Positions 14,955 to 23,618 of a stretch of 33,549 nt of DNA are shown here, piece by piece (positions within the stretch are counted from its first letter, which is position 1; each line of letters begins with the position of its first letter). The translations under genes were made by a program, and so were the position numbers. This DNA comes from DAITAZ01 sp036824045 (GTDB taxonomy: Bacteria; Pseudomonadota; Gammaproteobacteria; Burkholderiales; Rhodocyclaceae): contig DAITAZ010000040.1 of the NCBI GenBank assembly GCA_036824045.1, forward strand, positions 1 through 33,549. Direction: 5' to 3'. The notes under the pieces were generated by a model, which worked only from the letters and a program-made list of their open reading frames with translations, ran no database searches and was not told the DNA's origin.

Positions 14955-16079
14955 TCAACTGGCGCTACGCCTCACGGCCGCCGCGGTCGGGCCACGATGG
15001 GCAGTCGCCGCCTCGATCCAGCGCTTGATCCGGTTTGCATCCCCAATCCTGGTAAGCCGCCCCCACGAATCCAGCAACACAATGATCATGGGCTTCTGGT
15101 TAAACCACGCCTGCATCACCAAGCACTTGCCTGACTCATTGATGAACCCGGTCTTGGAAACCCCAATCGACCAGTCCGGCGCCGAGACCAGCGCATTGGT
15201 ATTGTGATATGTCCTGGGCCGACCGTTCAGGAATACCGTGTATTCGGTGGAGGTGGAGAACTCCCGGATCAACGGGTACTGGGACGCCGCCGCCACCATG
15301 CGTGCCAGATCTCTCGGGCTGGAAACATTGCCCGCGTTGAGTCCGGTGCTGTCGTAGAAGTGCGTATCCTTGAGGCCAACGCTCAGAGCCTTGCGGTTCA
15401 TTGCCTCAACAAAAGCAGCCGTGCCACCCGGGTAGTGACGAGCCAAAGCCGAGGCAGCCCGGTTCTCCGACGACATCAGCGCCAATCGAAGCATGTCCTC
15501 CCGAGTCATGACGGTACCGATCGTCAAGCGCGAACGCGAGTGACGCAGGGTGTCCACGTCGTCCTCGCTCACCGAGAGCTCTTGCCGCAGATCCAGCCGT
15601 GCGTCCAGCACGACCATCGCAGTCATCAGCTTCGTGATGGAGGCAATGGGTAATACCGCATCGGAATTCTTTTCCAGCAGAATGTCACCCGTGTTTTGCT
15701 CCTGAACCAGGAACGCCTGGGAGCGCAGGAAAGGGTTGCCATCCGGACCCAGTTCGGGCGAAGCATCCACTTCTTCACGAACGACAGCCGACCGCAGACT
15801 CACACGGCGAATGGCTGCACTGTGCGAATCAGTCCTCGCCGACGACAGCACCACCTGCTTGCGGCCCTTGGATACGACCGCCGCGTGCTTCTCGGCCCGC
15901 AGTTTAGCGCTTCGGGCATCCGCACTCTTGGTGGTTTCCCGCTTGGAGGTAGCCGCTTTGCTTTGCTTGGCCTCAACGGCCGCTTTCTTCCCATGCCCCG
16001 CGAAGGCGCCAACCGGCGCCAGCAATGCGGCCCCCAAGGCCACACTGACGAGGAGGTTCGCGATGTTCTTGCTTTTCAT
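14955..16079 (-). CDS. pbpG: D-alanyl-D-alanine endopeptidase, PBP7/8 type
   Basis: A 374-residue penicillin-binding protein of the S11 peptidase family. A signal peptide is seen at 1-27 (ending PVGAFA), followed by an unusually long Lys/Ala/Ser-rich linker (30-105). The catalytic motifs are all present: SITK (Ser147, Lys150), SEN (204-206) and KTG (309-311), in the right order and spacing. The enzyme cleaves the D-Ala-meso-DAP crosslinks of peptidoglycan in the periplasm. The ATG at 16079 is chosen because the signal peptide begins there; the upstream extension is not family-like. The basic linker may bind the cell wall or keep the domain at a distance from the membrane. Confidence 0.92.
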   Translation of the reverse strand: MKSKNIANLLVSVALGAALLAPVGAFAGHGKKAAVEAKQSKAATSKRETTKSADARSAKLRAEKHAAVVSKGRKQVVLSSARTDSHSAAIRRVSLRSAVVREEVDASPELGPDGNPFLRSQAFLVQEQNTGDILLEKNSDAVLPIASITKLMTAMVVLDARLDLRQELSVSEDDVDTLRHSRSRLTIGTVMTREDMLRLALMSSENRAASALARHYPGGTAAFVEAMNRKALSVGLKDTHFYDSTGLNAGNVSSPRDLARMVAAASQYPLIREFSTSTEYTVFLNGRPRTYHNTNALVSAPDWSIGVSKTGFINESGKCLVMQAWFNQKPMIIVLLDSWGRLTRIGDANRIKRWIEAATAHRGPTAAAVRRSAS

Positions 16080-16341
16080 TGCTGTCCCGATCCCCGAAAT
16101 AATGAACTCGACGTTTTCTTCGAGTGTAGCAACTGAAGCAAAAATCGAAAAGAAAATAGGCACATAAGAAACACAATTGAAGTACCTTGACAACAACAGG
16201 GTTTTACTCACCGCATATTCACGGCAAACATTGCCTGAAACTTTAATGCCGCCTGGCGCCAATAAACTTATTGGCTGGAATTGTCGCCAACGCACGACAA
16301 TACGTGCAAGAAGACACGATTGTGTAAATTCTGAATTAACA
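16080..16341. other. intergenic region upstream of pbpG-like gene
   Basis: About 260 AT-richer bases between the endopeptidase start and the maeB terminator. It must hold the minus-strand endopeptidase promoter. A TTGTCA (minus strand, 16193-16188) followed after 18 bases by TCTTAT (16169-16164) is a possible -35/-10 pair, weak. No convincing ORF or RNA gene is seen. Confidence 0.35.
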
Positions 16342-16363
16342 AAGGGGCCGTCAAAGGCCCCTT
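16342..16363 (-). terminator. intrinsic terminator of maeB
   Basis: On the minus strand AAGGGGCC pairs with GGCCCCTT over a six-base loop and is followed by TGTTAATT, a T-rich tail. It lies 60 bases after the maeB stop and fits a rho-independent terminator. Confidence 0.8.
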
Positions 16364-16422
16364 ACCCAAACGCAAAGTGCATGCAGGCGGCACTCAGGCC
16401 GCCCAACGAAGCGCCTTCACCC

Positions 16423-18699
16423 TCAACGTTTCGCTTGCCCTGCCTCCACTACAGTCAAAGCGGTCATGTTGACGATCCGTCTGACAGTGGCGGTTGGCGT
16501 CAGGATATGGACCGGTTTTGGCGTGCCAAGAAGGATCGGCCCGATGGTCATGCCCTCCCCCGCCGCCGTTTTCAGCAGATTGAAGGCAATGTTGGCAGCA
16601 TCCAGCGTAGGAAAGATCAACAGGTTTGCATCTTCCCGCAACCGGGCGTTGGGAAATATCTCCAGACGAATCCCGGCATCCAGGGCCGCATCGCCGTGCA
16701 TCTCCCCTTCCACTTCCAGTTCCGGATGGTCCCGATGGAGGCGTTGCAGTGCTTCCCGCATTTTCGCCGCGGTAGGGGTGTTCTCCGTGCCGAAGCTGGA
16801 GTGGGACAGCAACGCAACTTTCGGCGTCATGCCAAATCGGCGCAACTCTTCCGCGGCAAGGCAGGTCATCTCCACCACCTGTTCTGCGGTGGGGTCGTAG
16901 TTAATGTAGGTGTCCGCCAGGCAAACCGTACGGCCGGGCAAACTCAGCACATTCATCGTGTAGTAGTTGCCGACCCCTTGTTGCAGCCCCAGCACGGTGC
17001 GGATGAATGCTGCGTGCGCCGAATGCTGTCCGAAGGTACCGCAGAGCATGCCGTCTGCGAAACCGAGCTTGAGCATCAGGACTGAGATAAGGGTTGTACG
17101 CCGCCGGGCCTCCCGCTGGGCATACTCCATTGAAATACCCTTGCGCTCGGTCAGCTCGTGGTAAGCCTTCCACAACTGCGGGAAATAGGGGTTGTCTTCC
17201 GGGTTAAGCAGTTCGAAGTCCACGCCCGGCTTGAGCCGCAATGCAAGGCGCTCAATGTTTGCGGCGACCACATGGGGCCGTCCAACAAGGATCGGTCGTG
17301 CCAGCCGCTCGTCCGCCACCGTCTGAACCGCTCGCAACACTCTCTCGGACTCGCCTTCGGCATAGATGATCCGCTTGGGGTTGGCCTTTGCTGCCGAGAA
17401 CACCGGCTTCATGATCAGGCCAGACTGGTAGACAAAATTGTTGAGCTGCTGGAGGTAGGCATCCCAATCAGTGATGGGACGAGTGGCAACACCCGACGCA
17501 ATTGCGGCTCGAGCAACGGCCGGCGCGATTTTCACGATGAGGCGCGGGTCAAAAGGCTTGGGAATCAGGTACTCGGCACCAAAACCGGACACCTGCTCGC
17601 CGTAGGCCGCGCGGACTTCCATGGTTTGCTCTGCCTGAGCCAGCTCGGCGATGGCGCGCACTGCCGCAAGCTTCATTTCTTCGGTGATCGTGGTCGCCCC
17701 AACGTCCAGCGCCCCACGGAAGATGAAAGGAAAGCACAACACATTGTTGACTTGATTGGGGTAATCGGAGCGCCCGGTTGCGATGATCGCATCGCCACGA
17801 ACCTCCTTGACGAGTTCCGGCATGATCTCAGGCGTCGGATTGGCCAAGGCGAGGATGAGCGGGTTCTCCGACATCTTGGCCACCATATCCTGCTTCAACA
17901 CCCCTCCGGCGGAGAGCCCAAGGAAAATGTCCGCGCCGTCGATGACTTCCCCCAAGGTGCGCGCGTCGGTCTGCTTTGCGTACCGCGCCTTGAGGGGGTC
18001 CATCAATTCCGTGCGGCCTTCGTACACGACGCCGGCGATGTCCGTTACCCAAATGTTCTCTACGGGCATACCCAGCAGCACGAGGGTATCGAGGCAGGCA
18101 AGCGCCGCCGCTCCCGCCCCGGACGCCACCAGTTTCACCTGTCGCAGTTCCTTACCGACAACCTTGAGGCCGTTCAGGACCGCGGCCCCCACCACGATGG
18201 CCGTACCATGCTGGTCGTCGTGGAACACAGGGATATTCATCCGCTCGCGCAATTTGCGCTCTACATAGAAGCACTCTGGGGCCTTGATGTCCTCAAGATT
18301 GATTCCACCGAACGTGGGCTCCAGTGCTGCGATGATCTCCACCAGCCGGTCCGGGTCCTGCTCGGAAACCTCGATATCAAAGACATCAATCCCGGCAAAC
18401 TTTTTGAACAGTACCCCTTTGCCCTCCATCACCGGCTTGGCTGCCAAGGGGCCAATCGGCCCCAGCCCAAGCACCGCCGTACCGTTGGTCACGACACCGA
18501 TCAGATTGCCCCGGGACGTCAACTCGTGCGCGGCAGCCGGATTCGCGACGATCTCCTCGCAAGCAGCCGCGACGCCCGGCGAATAAGCAAGGGAAAGGTC
18601 CTGCTGATTGGTGAGCGCCTTGGTTGGGGTAACGGATATCTTCCCCGGCTTGGGCTGCCGGTGGTATTCCAGCGCAGCGACACGGATCCTTTCGTCCAT
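16423..18699 (-). CDS. maeB: NADP-dependent malic enzyme with phosphotransacetylase-like domain
   Basis: A 758-residue two-domain protein. Residues 1-425 are the malic enzyme part: LSLAYSPGVA with the catalytic Tyr39, the Lys in VMEGKGVLFKKFAGID (Lys94), the metal-binding HDDQHGTAIV, and a nucleotide-binding segment VASGAGAAALACLDTLVLLG. Residues 430-750 are homologous to phosphate acetyltransferase, which in MaeB is usually regulatory, sensing acetyl-CoA or acyl-phosphates, and not catalytic. The reaction is malate + NADP to pyruvate + CO2 + NADPH. AGAGGAAA precedes ATG 18699. It diverges from pckG across 390 bases, so two enzymes at the C4/C3 node share a control region. Confidence 0.97.
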   Translation of the reverse strand: MDERIRVAALEYHRQPKPGKISVTPTKALTNQQDLSLAYSPGVAAACEEIVANPAAAHELTSRGNLIGVVTNGTAVLGLGPIGPLAAKPVMEGKGVLFKKFAGIDVFDIEVSEQDPDRLVEIIAALEPTFGGINLEDIKAPECFYVERKLRERMNIPVFHDDQHGTAIVVGAAVLNGLKVVGKELRQVKLVASGAGAAALACLDTLVLLGMPVENIWVTDIAGVVYEGRTELMDPLKARYAKQTDARTLGEVIDGADIFLGLSAGGVLKQDMVAKMSENPLILALANPTPEIMPELVKEVRGDAIIATGRSDYPNQVNNVLCFPFIFRGALDVGATTITEEMKLAAVRAIAELAQAEQTMEVRAAYGEQVSGFGAEYLIPKPFDPRLIVKIAPAVARAAIASGVATRPITDWDAYLQQLNNFVYQSGLIMKPVFSAAKANPKRIIYAEGESERVLRAVQTVADERLARPILVGRPHVVAANIERLALRLKPGVDFELLNPEDNPYFPQLWKAYHELTERKGISMEYAQREARRRTTLISVLMLKLGFADGMLCGTFGQHSAHAAFIRTVLGLQQGVGNYYTMNVLSLPGRTVCLADTYINYDPTAEQVVEMTCLAAEELRRFGMTPKVALLSHSSFGTENTPTAAKMREALQRLHRDHPELEVEGEMHGDAALDAGIRLEIFPNARLREDANLLIFPTLDAANIAFNLLKTAAGEGMTIGPILLGTPKPVHILTPTATVRRIVNMTALTVVEAGQAKR

Positions 18700-18892
18700 C
18701 TTGTGGTTTCCTCTCTGAGCTCCGACACTATCGTTCTAGGCTTGGCCTTCTGGGCCGAAAGCAATGCATGGTCCCGGGGGTAGCCGGTGCACCGTGAATT
18801 TGTCACAAAAGCCGCAAATTCTAACCCACTGAATCGTCAAGCGTTAGATGCGTAGAAACCACAGTTCGTGGCATAATGATGGCCATCTCACA

Positions 18893-18918
18893 ATCGCAAC
18901 TTACCCTAATGTTGCGAT
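18893..18918. promoter_or_regulatory. inverted repeat in the maeB-pckG intergenic region
   Basis: ATCGCAAC (18893-18900) and GTTGCGAT (18911-18918) are perfect 8-base inverted arms with a 10-base spacer. It is the clearest symmetric element in the 390-base gap (18700-19089). It may be an operator for a regulator of gluconeogenesis or a leader hairpin of the pckG mRNA. A smaller repeat CCAC-N5-GTGG is at 18859-18871 beside CATAAT, a possible -10. No gene is supported in the gap. Confidence 0.5.
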
Positions 18919-19089
18919 CGCACTTGCCGCTAACTTTTCCCTGCGAAACAGCTCCGCGAAACCTGAATCCCGACCGAGTCCCGATCCGAGCCTCCTATCT
19001 GGCGGTTCAGGGTTTTGTTTTTTCAGAAGAATAATCGCCCACGGGCAACGCTATACACATACGAGTCCATTGTTGGAGATCTGAACGCC

Positions 19090-20946
19090 ATGAATCAACG
19101 CATTTCCGACGCCGCCATTGCAGCGGCCCCCGATTATGTCCGTCACGCTCGCCTGAAGGCTTGGGTTGGTGAAATCGCCGCCCTGACGCAGCCGGACAGC
19201 GTGGTTTGGTGTGATGGCTCCCTTGAAGAGTACAACCGTCTCTGCGTCGAGATGGTGGAAGCCGGGACGCTGGTCAAGCTCAACGCTGAAAAGCGCCCCA
19301 ACTCCTACCTCGCCTGCTCCGATCCCTCCGACGTGGCACGGGTTGAAGACCGCACCTTCATCTGCTCTGCCAACAAGGAAGACGCGGGTCCCACCAATAA
19401 TTGGGAAGACCCCGCGAAGATGCGGGCCACGTTGAACGGCTTGTTCGCAGGTTGCATGAAAGGCCGCACCCTGTATGTGATTCCCTTCTCCATGGGCCCG
19501 TTGGGTTCTCCGATCGCCCACATCGGCGTCGAGCTCTCCGACAGTCCCTACGTGGTCGTCAACATGCGTACCATGACCCGCATGGGCCGCGCCGTATACG
19601 ACGTGCTGGGCGAAGACGGTGAGTTCGTACCCTGCATCCACACCGTGGGCGCACCGCTGGAGGCCGGGCAGAAAGACGTGGCTTGGCCGTGCAATCCCAC
19701 GACCAAGTACATCGTCCATTTCCCCGAAACCAGGGAGATCTGGTCCTATGGGTCCGGCTACGGCGGCAACGCACTGCTCGGCAAGAAATGCTTCGCCCTG
19801 CGCATCGCCTCAACCATGGCCCGTGATGAGGGCTGGCTTGCCGAGCACATGCTGATCCTTGGGGTGGAATCGCCCACCGGTCAGAAGACTTACGTAGCGG
19901 CTGCTTTCCCCTCGGCCTGCGGCAAGACCAACTTCGCGATGCTGATCCCGCCCAAGTCCATGAACGGGTGGAAGATCACCACCATCGGCGATGACATTGC
20001 CTGGATCAAACCGCGCCAGGACGAGAACGGCGTCACCCGCTTCTACGCCATCAACCCGGAAGCAGGTTACTTCGGCGTTGCCCCGGGCACGTCTGAAAAG
20101 ACCAACTTCAATGCCATGGCAACGTTGAAAGAGAACATCATCTTCACCAATGTTGCCCTGACCGACGACGGCGATGTGTGGTGGGAGGGCATGTCCAAGG
20201 AGGCTCCCGCCCACGCCATCGACTGGCAAGGCAAGGACTGGACGCCCGAAATCGCCAAGGAAACCGGTCGCAAGGCGGCCCATCCCAACGCCCGCTTCAC
20301 CGCGCCCGCCAATCAGTGCCCCTCGATCGACCCCGCTTGGGAAGATCCCGCTGGTGTGCCCATTTCGGCTTTCATCTTCGGCGGCCGTCGCGCCACCACC
20401 GTGCCGCTGGTCTATCAGGCCTTCAACTGGAACTTCGGTGTGTACATGGCCGCGACGCTGGGTTCCGAAACCACCGCAGCGGCATTTGGCCAGCAGGGCG
20501 TGGTGCGTCGAGATCCCTTTGCGATGCTGCCGTTCTGCGGCTACCACATGGGTGACTACTTCAACCATTGGTTGAAGATGGGACACGCCGTGGAAGCCAC
20601 CCCCAAGATTTTCTGCGTGAACTGGTTCCGCATGAATGAAAACGGCGAGTTCATGTGGCCCGGCTTTGGCGAGAACATGCGCGTGCTGAAGTGGATTGTT
20701 CAGCGCTGCGAAGGCTCCATCGCCGCCAAGGAAACGGCGCTCGGCTGGATGCCTCGTTTCGAGGATATCGACTGGACCGGCCTGGAAATCACGGAAGCCG
20801 AATTCAATGCACTCACCAGCGTGGATGCAGAAGCCTGGGCCCAGGAACTCCAGGGCCACAAGGAGTGGTTCGACAAGCTGGGCGAGAAACTGCCCAAGGC
20901 TCTCGCGCTCAAACGGCAGCTTTTCGAACTGGGGATGGTTGACTAA
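19090..20946 (+). CDS. pckG: phosphoenolpyruvate carboxykinase (GTP)
   Basis: A 618-residue enzyme, the usual length for the GTP-dependent class. The P-loop kinase motif with the reactive Cys277 is in FPSACGKTNFAM (274-284), metal/substrate residues are in GDDIAWI, and the guanine-site signature FGGRRATTVPLVYQAFNW follows. It converts oxaloacetate + GTP to PEP + CO2 + GDP, the first step of gluconeogenesis from C4 acids or lactate; the latter fits the lut genes nearby. ATG 19090 is chosen as the family start (MNQRISDAA...), with GGAG about eleven bases upstream; the extension to 19015 crosses a T-rich leader. A strong terminator follows. Confidence 0.98.
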   Translation: MNQRISDAAIAAAPDYVRHARLKAWVGEIAALTQPDSVVWCDGSLEEYNRLCVEMVEAGTLVKLNAEKRPNSYLACSDPSDVARVEDRTFICSANKEDAGPTNNWEDPAKMRATLNGLFAGCMKGRTLYVIPFSMGPLGSPIAHIGVELSDSPYVVVNMRTMTRMGRAVYDVLGEDGEFVPCIHTVGAPLEAGQKDVAWPCNPTTKYIVHFPETREIWSYGSGYGGNALLGKKCFALRIASTMARDEGWLAEHMLILGVESPTGQKTYVAAAFPSACGKTNFAMLIPPKSMNGWKITTIGDDIAWIKPRQDENGVTRFYAINPEAGYFGVAPGTSEKTNFNAMATLKENIIFTNVALTDDGDVWWEGMSKEAPAHAIDWQGKDWTPEIAKETGRKAAHPNARFTAPANQCPSIDPAWEDPAGVPISAFIFGGRRATTVPLVYQAFNWNFGVYMAATLGSETTAAAFGQQGVVRRDPFAMLPFCGYHMGDYFNHWLKMGHAVEATPKIFCVNWFRMNENGEFMWPGFGENMRVLKWIVQRCEGSIAAKETALGWMPRFEDIDWTGLEITEAEFNALTSVDAEAWAQELQGHKEWFDKLGEKLPKALALKRQLFELGMVD

Positions 20947-20970
20947 CGCGCATCGCGTTCATGTCGCAGC

Positions 20971-21000
20971 AAAGCCGGCAAGCGCCGGCTTTGTTTTTTT
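20971..21000 (+). terminator. intrinsic terminator of pckG
   Basis: AAAGCCGGC pairs perfectly with GCCGGCTTT around loop AAGC (20971-20992) and is followed by G and seven T (20994-21000). A textbook rho-independent terminator 24 bases after the pckG stop. Confidence 0.95.
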
Positions 21001-21035
21001 GTGCCCACCCCCTACAGCAAGGGTGCGTTGTTGTG

Positions 21036-22271
21036 TCAGACCGGCAAGCGAATTCTGATCCGGGCACCACCGGTTTCGCCATTTTCTGCCCAGATTCGCC
21101 CTCTGTGTGCCTCCACGATCTTGCGCGCAATCGCCAGCCCCAGACCCGTTCCGCCAGATCCATCGCTGGTGTGGCTACCTTGCGAGAAACAATCGAATAT
21201 CCCTTCCAGTTCGCTCGGAGGAATGCCGGGCCCCTGATCGGTCACAGTCAGAAGTACGGCGCGTATTTCCGGCCCATCAGCCTCTGCGGGTGAAAGCGTC
21301 ACTGATACCCGACTTCCTGCGGCCGTCAATCGCACCGCATTGGCCAGTACATTACGCAGCACTTGCCCAAGACGCGCCCGATCCCCTCGCAAAGTCATTG
21401 GGAAATCGCCGCCCTCCCGAAACATCTCTACGCCTCGGCTGGAGGCCAGGACAACGAACTCGTCCAACACGTCCGCCACCATGGCGCCTAGGTCAACTGA
21501 CCCAAGTTCCAGTTCCAGTTCACCTTCTTCCAACCTCGCCAGATCGAGCAGGTTATTGATCAGGCCGAGCAAGCGCTCCCCCCCTTGCCGGACGCGCTGC
21601 AGATGGCGACGCATGCTGTCGGGCCGCAGCGCTCCGTCCTCGATTTCCTCCGCGGCAAGTTCTGAGAACGACAAAATGGCGTGCATGGGCGTTCGCAGTT
21701 CGTGGGACATGTTTGCCAGGAATGCACTCTTCGCCCGGTTGGCCGCCTCAGCCCGGCGGGTGGCAATGGTGAGGGCCTCCGTCCGGGCAATGACCATTTC
21801 CTGCAAACGGTCACGGTGCGCTTGCAGTTCCCTCTCGGCCGCGCGCCGCTCAATCACTTGTTCGCACGCTTGGCACGACTGGCTCAGGCGCTCGCATACC
21901 GGCAACAATGCTCGGAGAAAGCTCGCTGCCACCGGCACGCCATGTTTGCGCATGACCAGCGCGCCGTAACCGGGAAGCGGCAACAAATGCAGGAAGCCTT
22001 CGCCGTCCAGGTCCACCGTGACTGGCTGTCGGCCGTGCACGCCTTCAATCAACGCTTTGACCCGGGGCCAACTGGCACTGTCCGCAAAACCCCTTGGTAT
22101 CGCATGGAGCGCCTCCACTCCCAGATTCCCATAGCGCACAACGCAACCACCACTACAGCTCAGTTTTCGCAACAGCAACGAGAGACTTGCTTGAAGCATG
22201 GGCTGGAGCTCCAGCCCACTGCCGACCGCCATGGCAACCTCGTAGAGAATCTGGGTTTCTAATCGATCCAT
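21036..22271 (-). CDS. soluble sensor histidine kinase, orphan
   Basis: A 411-residue kinase without membrane segments. The first 140 residues look like a GAF-type sensory domain (IPRGFADSASWPRVKALIEG, LPGYGALVMRKHG) with five Cys (39, 43, 126, 133, 136), followed by a coiled coil (140-180), the phospho-accepting His190 in NMSHELRTP, and the ATPase domain with N box around Asn311, G1 box DQGPGI (345-350) and G2 box GTGLGLAI (374-381). It starts two bases after the FIST gene stop, so it is the second gene of that operon. No response regulator is adjacent; the output partner must be elsewhere. Soluble location and the FIST neighbour suggest detection of an intracellular small molecule. Confidence 0.92.
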   Translation of the reverse strand: MDRLETQILYEVAMAVGSGLELQPMLQASLSLLLRKLSCSGGCVVRYGNLGVEALHAIPRGFADSASWPRVKALIEGVHGRQPVTVDLDGEGFLHLLPLPGYGALVMRKHGVPVAASFLRALLPVCERLSQSCQACEQVIERRAAERELQAHRDRLQEMVIARTEALTIATRRAEAANRAKSAFLANMSHELRTPMHAILSFSELAAEEIEDGALRPDSMRRHLQRVRQGGERLLGLINNLLDLARLEEGELELELGSVDLGAMVADVLDEFVVLASSRGVEMFREGGDFPMTLRGDRARLGQVLRNVLANAVRLTAAGSRVSVTLSPAEADGPEIRAVLLTVTDQGPGIPPSELEGIFDCFSQGSHTSDGSGGTGLGLAIARKIVEAHRGRIWAENGETGGARIRIRLPV

Positions 22272-22273
22272 GG

Positions 22274-23401
22274 TTAACCGCCGAGCACTCCATACACGGT
22301 CGTCTTGTTGTGGAATTCCAGATAATCCCGACCCCGGTTTGCGATCTCGCCAACAGTCAATGCTCCAATCGTCGGCAACGGGCCCTGCGACAACTTCGCC
22401 AGTTCCTCGTTGAATCGCTCCCCCAGAAAGGCAGAACGACCGACACAGTCAATGAGCAGTCCAAGTTGTTGCCCTCCGGGCACCGGATAGCTACTCGCGG
22501 CCACACGGGCCGCGACACCTGCGGCCTCAAGCAATCGGTCTGGCTCGCTGCTGAGGAGGTGAACAAAAGAACCAGCCGGAACGTCGCCAACGCAGATCAG
22601 GGCGCCATCCTCGTCCACCGCGACAGGCTCCCGCGCAACGACTTCCGCGTCCAGTTTGGCGATTCCGAACCCGTATGCGGAAGACACCGCTGCCACCTGG
22701 TCGGCGGTAATAGGGTGCAAACCGACCGTCGCAAGCGCCTGCCTATAGACGTCGAAGGCTGGGCGCCATTCGAGGCTGAGAACCCGACCGGGTTCCGACT
22801 CAGTCACCAGATACGGGCCAGCGACCTTGTGCAGTCCATGCGCCACGCCGATCGAGCTCACCACCTCCGACAGCACCAGAACCGCAGCGTCTTCAAGCAC
22901 CCCCTCGTTGGACAGCACGCAGGGGCCGGGCTGCAAGGTGCTGGAACCTGCCCCGCCGCCGATGAAATTCAGCTCCAACCCGAAATGATTGAATAAGGCA
23001 TCGACCAAGGCCCCGGTGCCTCTGGACAATCCATCCACGAGCACCAGCATGGTTTTGTGCATACACGGGGAAGGCGCCAGTTTGGCGATTCGCTCATCCA
23101 GCTCATCTCGCTGCTTCCCCAGCCCCGTCAGAACAAACACATCCGTGCCCTTGGGCAAGGCCAGCACGATCGCTCCCGTGGACAGTTTGTTGCTACCCGC
23201 GATCAGCGCCGGGAAAACACCACCGGCAACGGGCAGACACTGTCGCCGCAGCAACGCCACCAGCCCATCCACCGGATAGCGATTCGCTTCACTGGTCAGC
23301 ACCAACAACGCTCCGGTGTTTGCCAGCGCGGAGGCTGCATCGAGCATCGTGGCCAGCGCCGCGAGGTCACCCGTTTCATCTACCTGGAAAGACAATCCCA
23401 T
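22274..23401 (-). CDS. FIST-domain sensory protein
   Basis: A 375-residue protein made of FIST_N (about 25-215: VLTSEANRYPVDGLVALL, GGVFPALI, FIGGGAGSSTLQPGPCVL) and FIST_C (about 220-350: LITADQV-type segment, FGIAKLDAEVVAREPVAVDEDGALICVGDVPAGSFVHLLSSEPD, GGQQLGLLIDCVGRSAFLG). FIST domains are predicted to bind small ligands, probably amino acids, and usually occur in or beside signalling proteins. Here it precedes a histidine kinase by two bases, so it is probably the kinase's ligand-binding partner. GGGA lies upstream of ATG 23401. It diverges from an aminotransferase gene, which fits an amino-acid signal. Confidence 0.88.
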   Translation of the reverse strand: MGLSFQVDETGDLAALATMLDAASALANTGALLVLTSEANRYPVDGLVALLRRQCLPVAGGVFPALIAGSNKLSTGAIVLALPKGTDVFVLTGLGKQRDELDERIAKLAPSPCMHKTMLVLVDGLSRGTGALVDALFNHFGLELNFIGGGAGSSTLQPGPCVLSNEGVLEDAAVLVLSEVVSSIGVAHGLHKVAGPYLVTESEPGRVLSLEWRPAFDVYRQALATVGLHPITADQVAAVSSAYGFGIAKLDAEVVAREPVAVDEDGALICVGDVPAGSFVHLLSSEPDRLLEAAGVAARVAASSYPVPGGQQLGLLIDCVGRSAFLGERFNEELAKLSQGPLPTIGALTVGEIANRGRDYLEFHNKTTVYGVLGG

Positions 23402-23618
23402 GCACGTCCCTTTCCGACCAATTCACGCGCGCCTTCCGTGCCACCGACACGCCACCCGACATGACTCCGGGTGGTGCAAGCGCTCCCCGGACACCATGCG
23501 TTACGCCCACAACAGCGCACCAATGTGGACTATCGGAGCCCTTCAGGGGAGCTTGAGCATTTCAGCCGCTCCGAGAGCTGGGATAATGCCTAACTTCACC
23601 AAAGCACCTTCTTGCACC

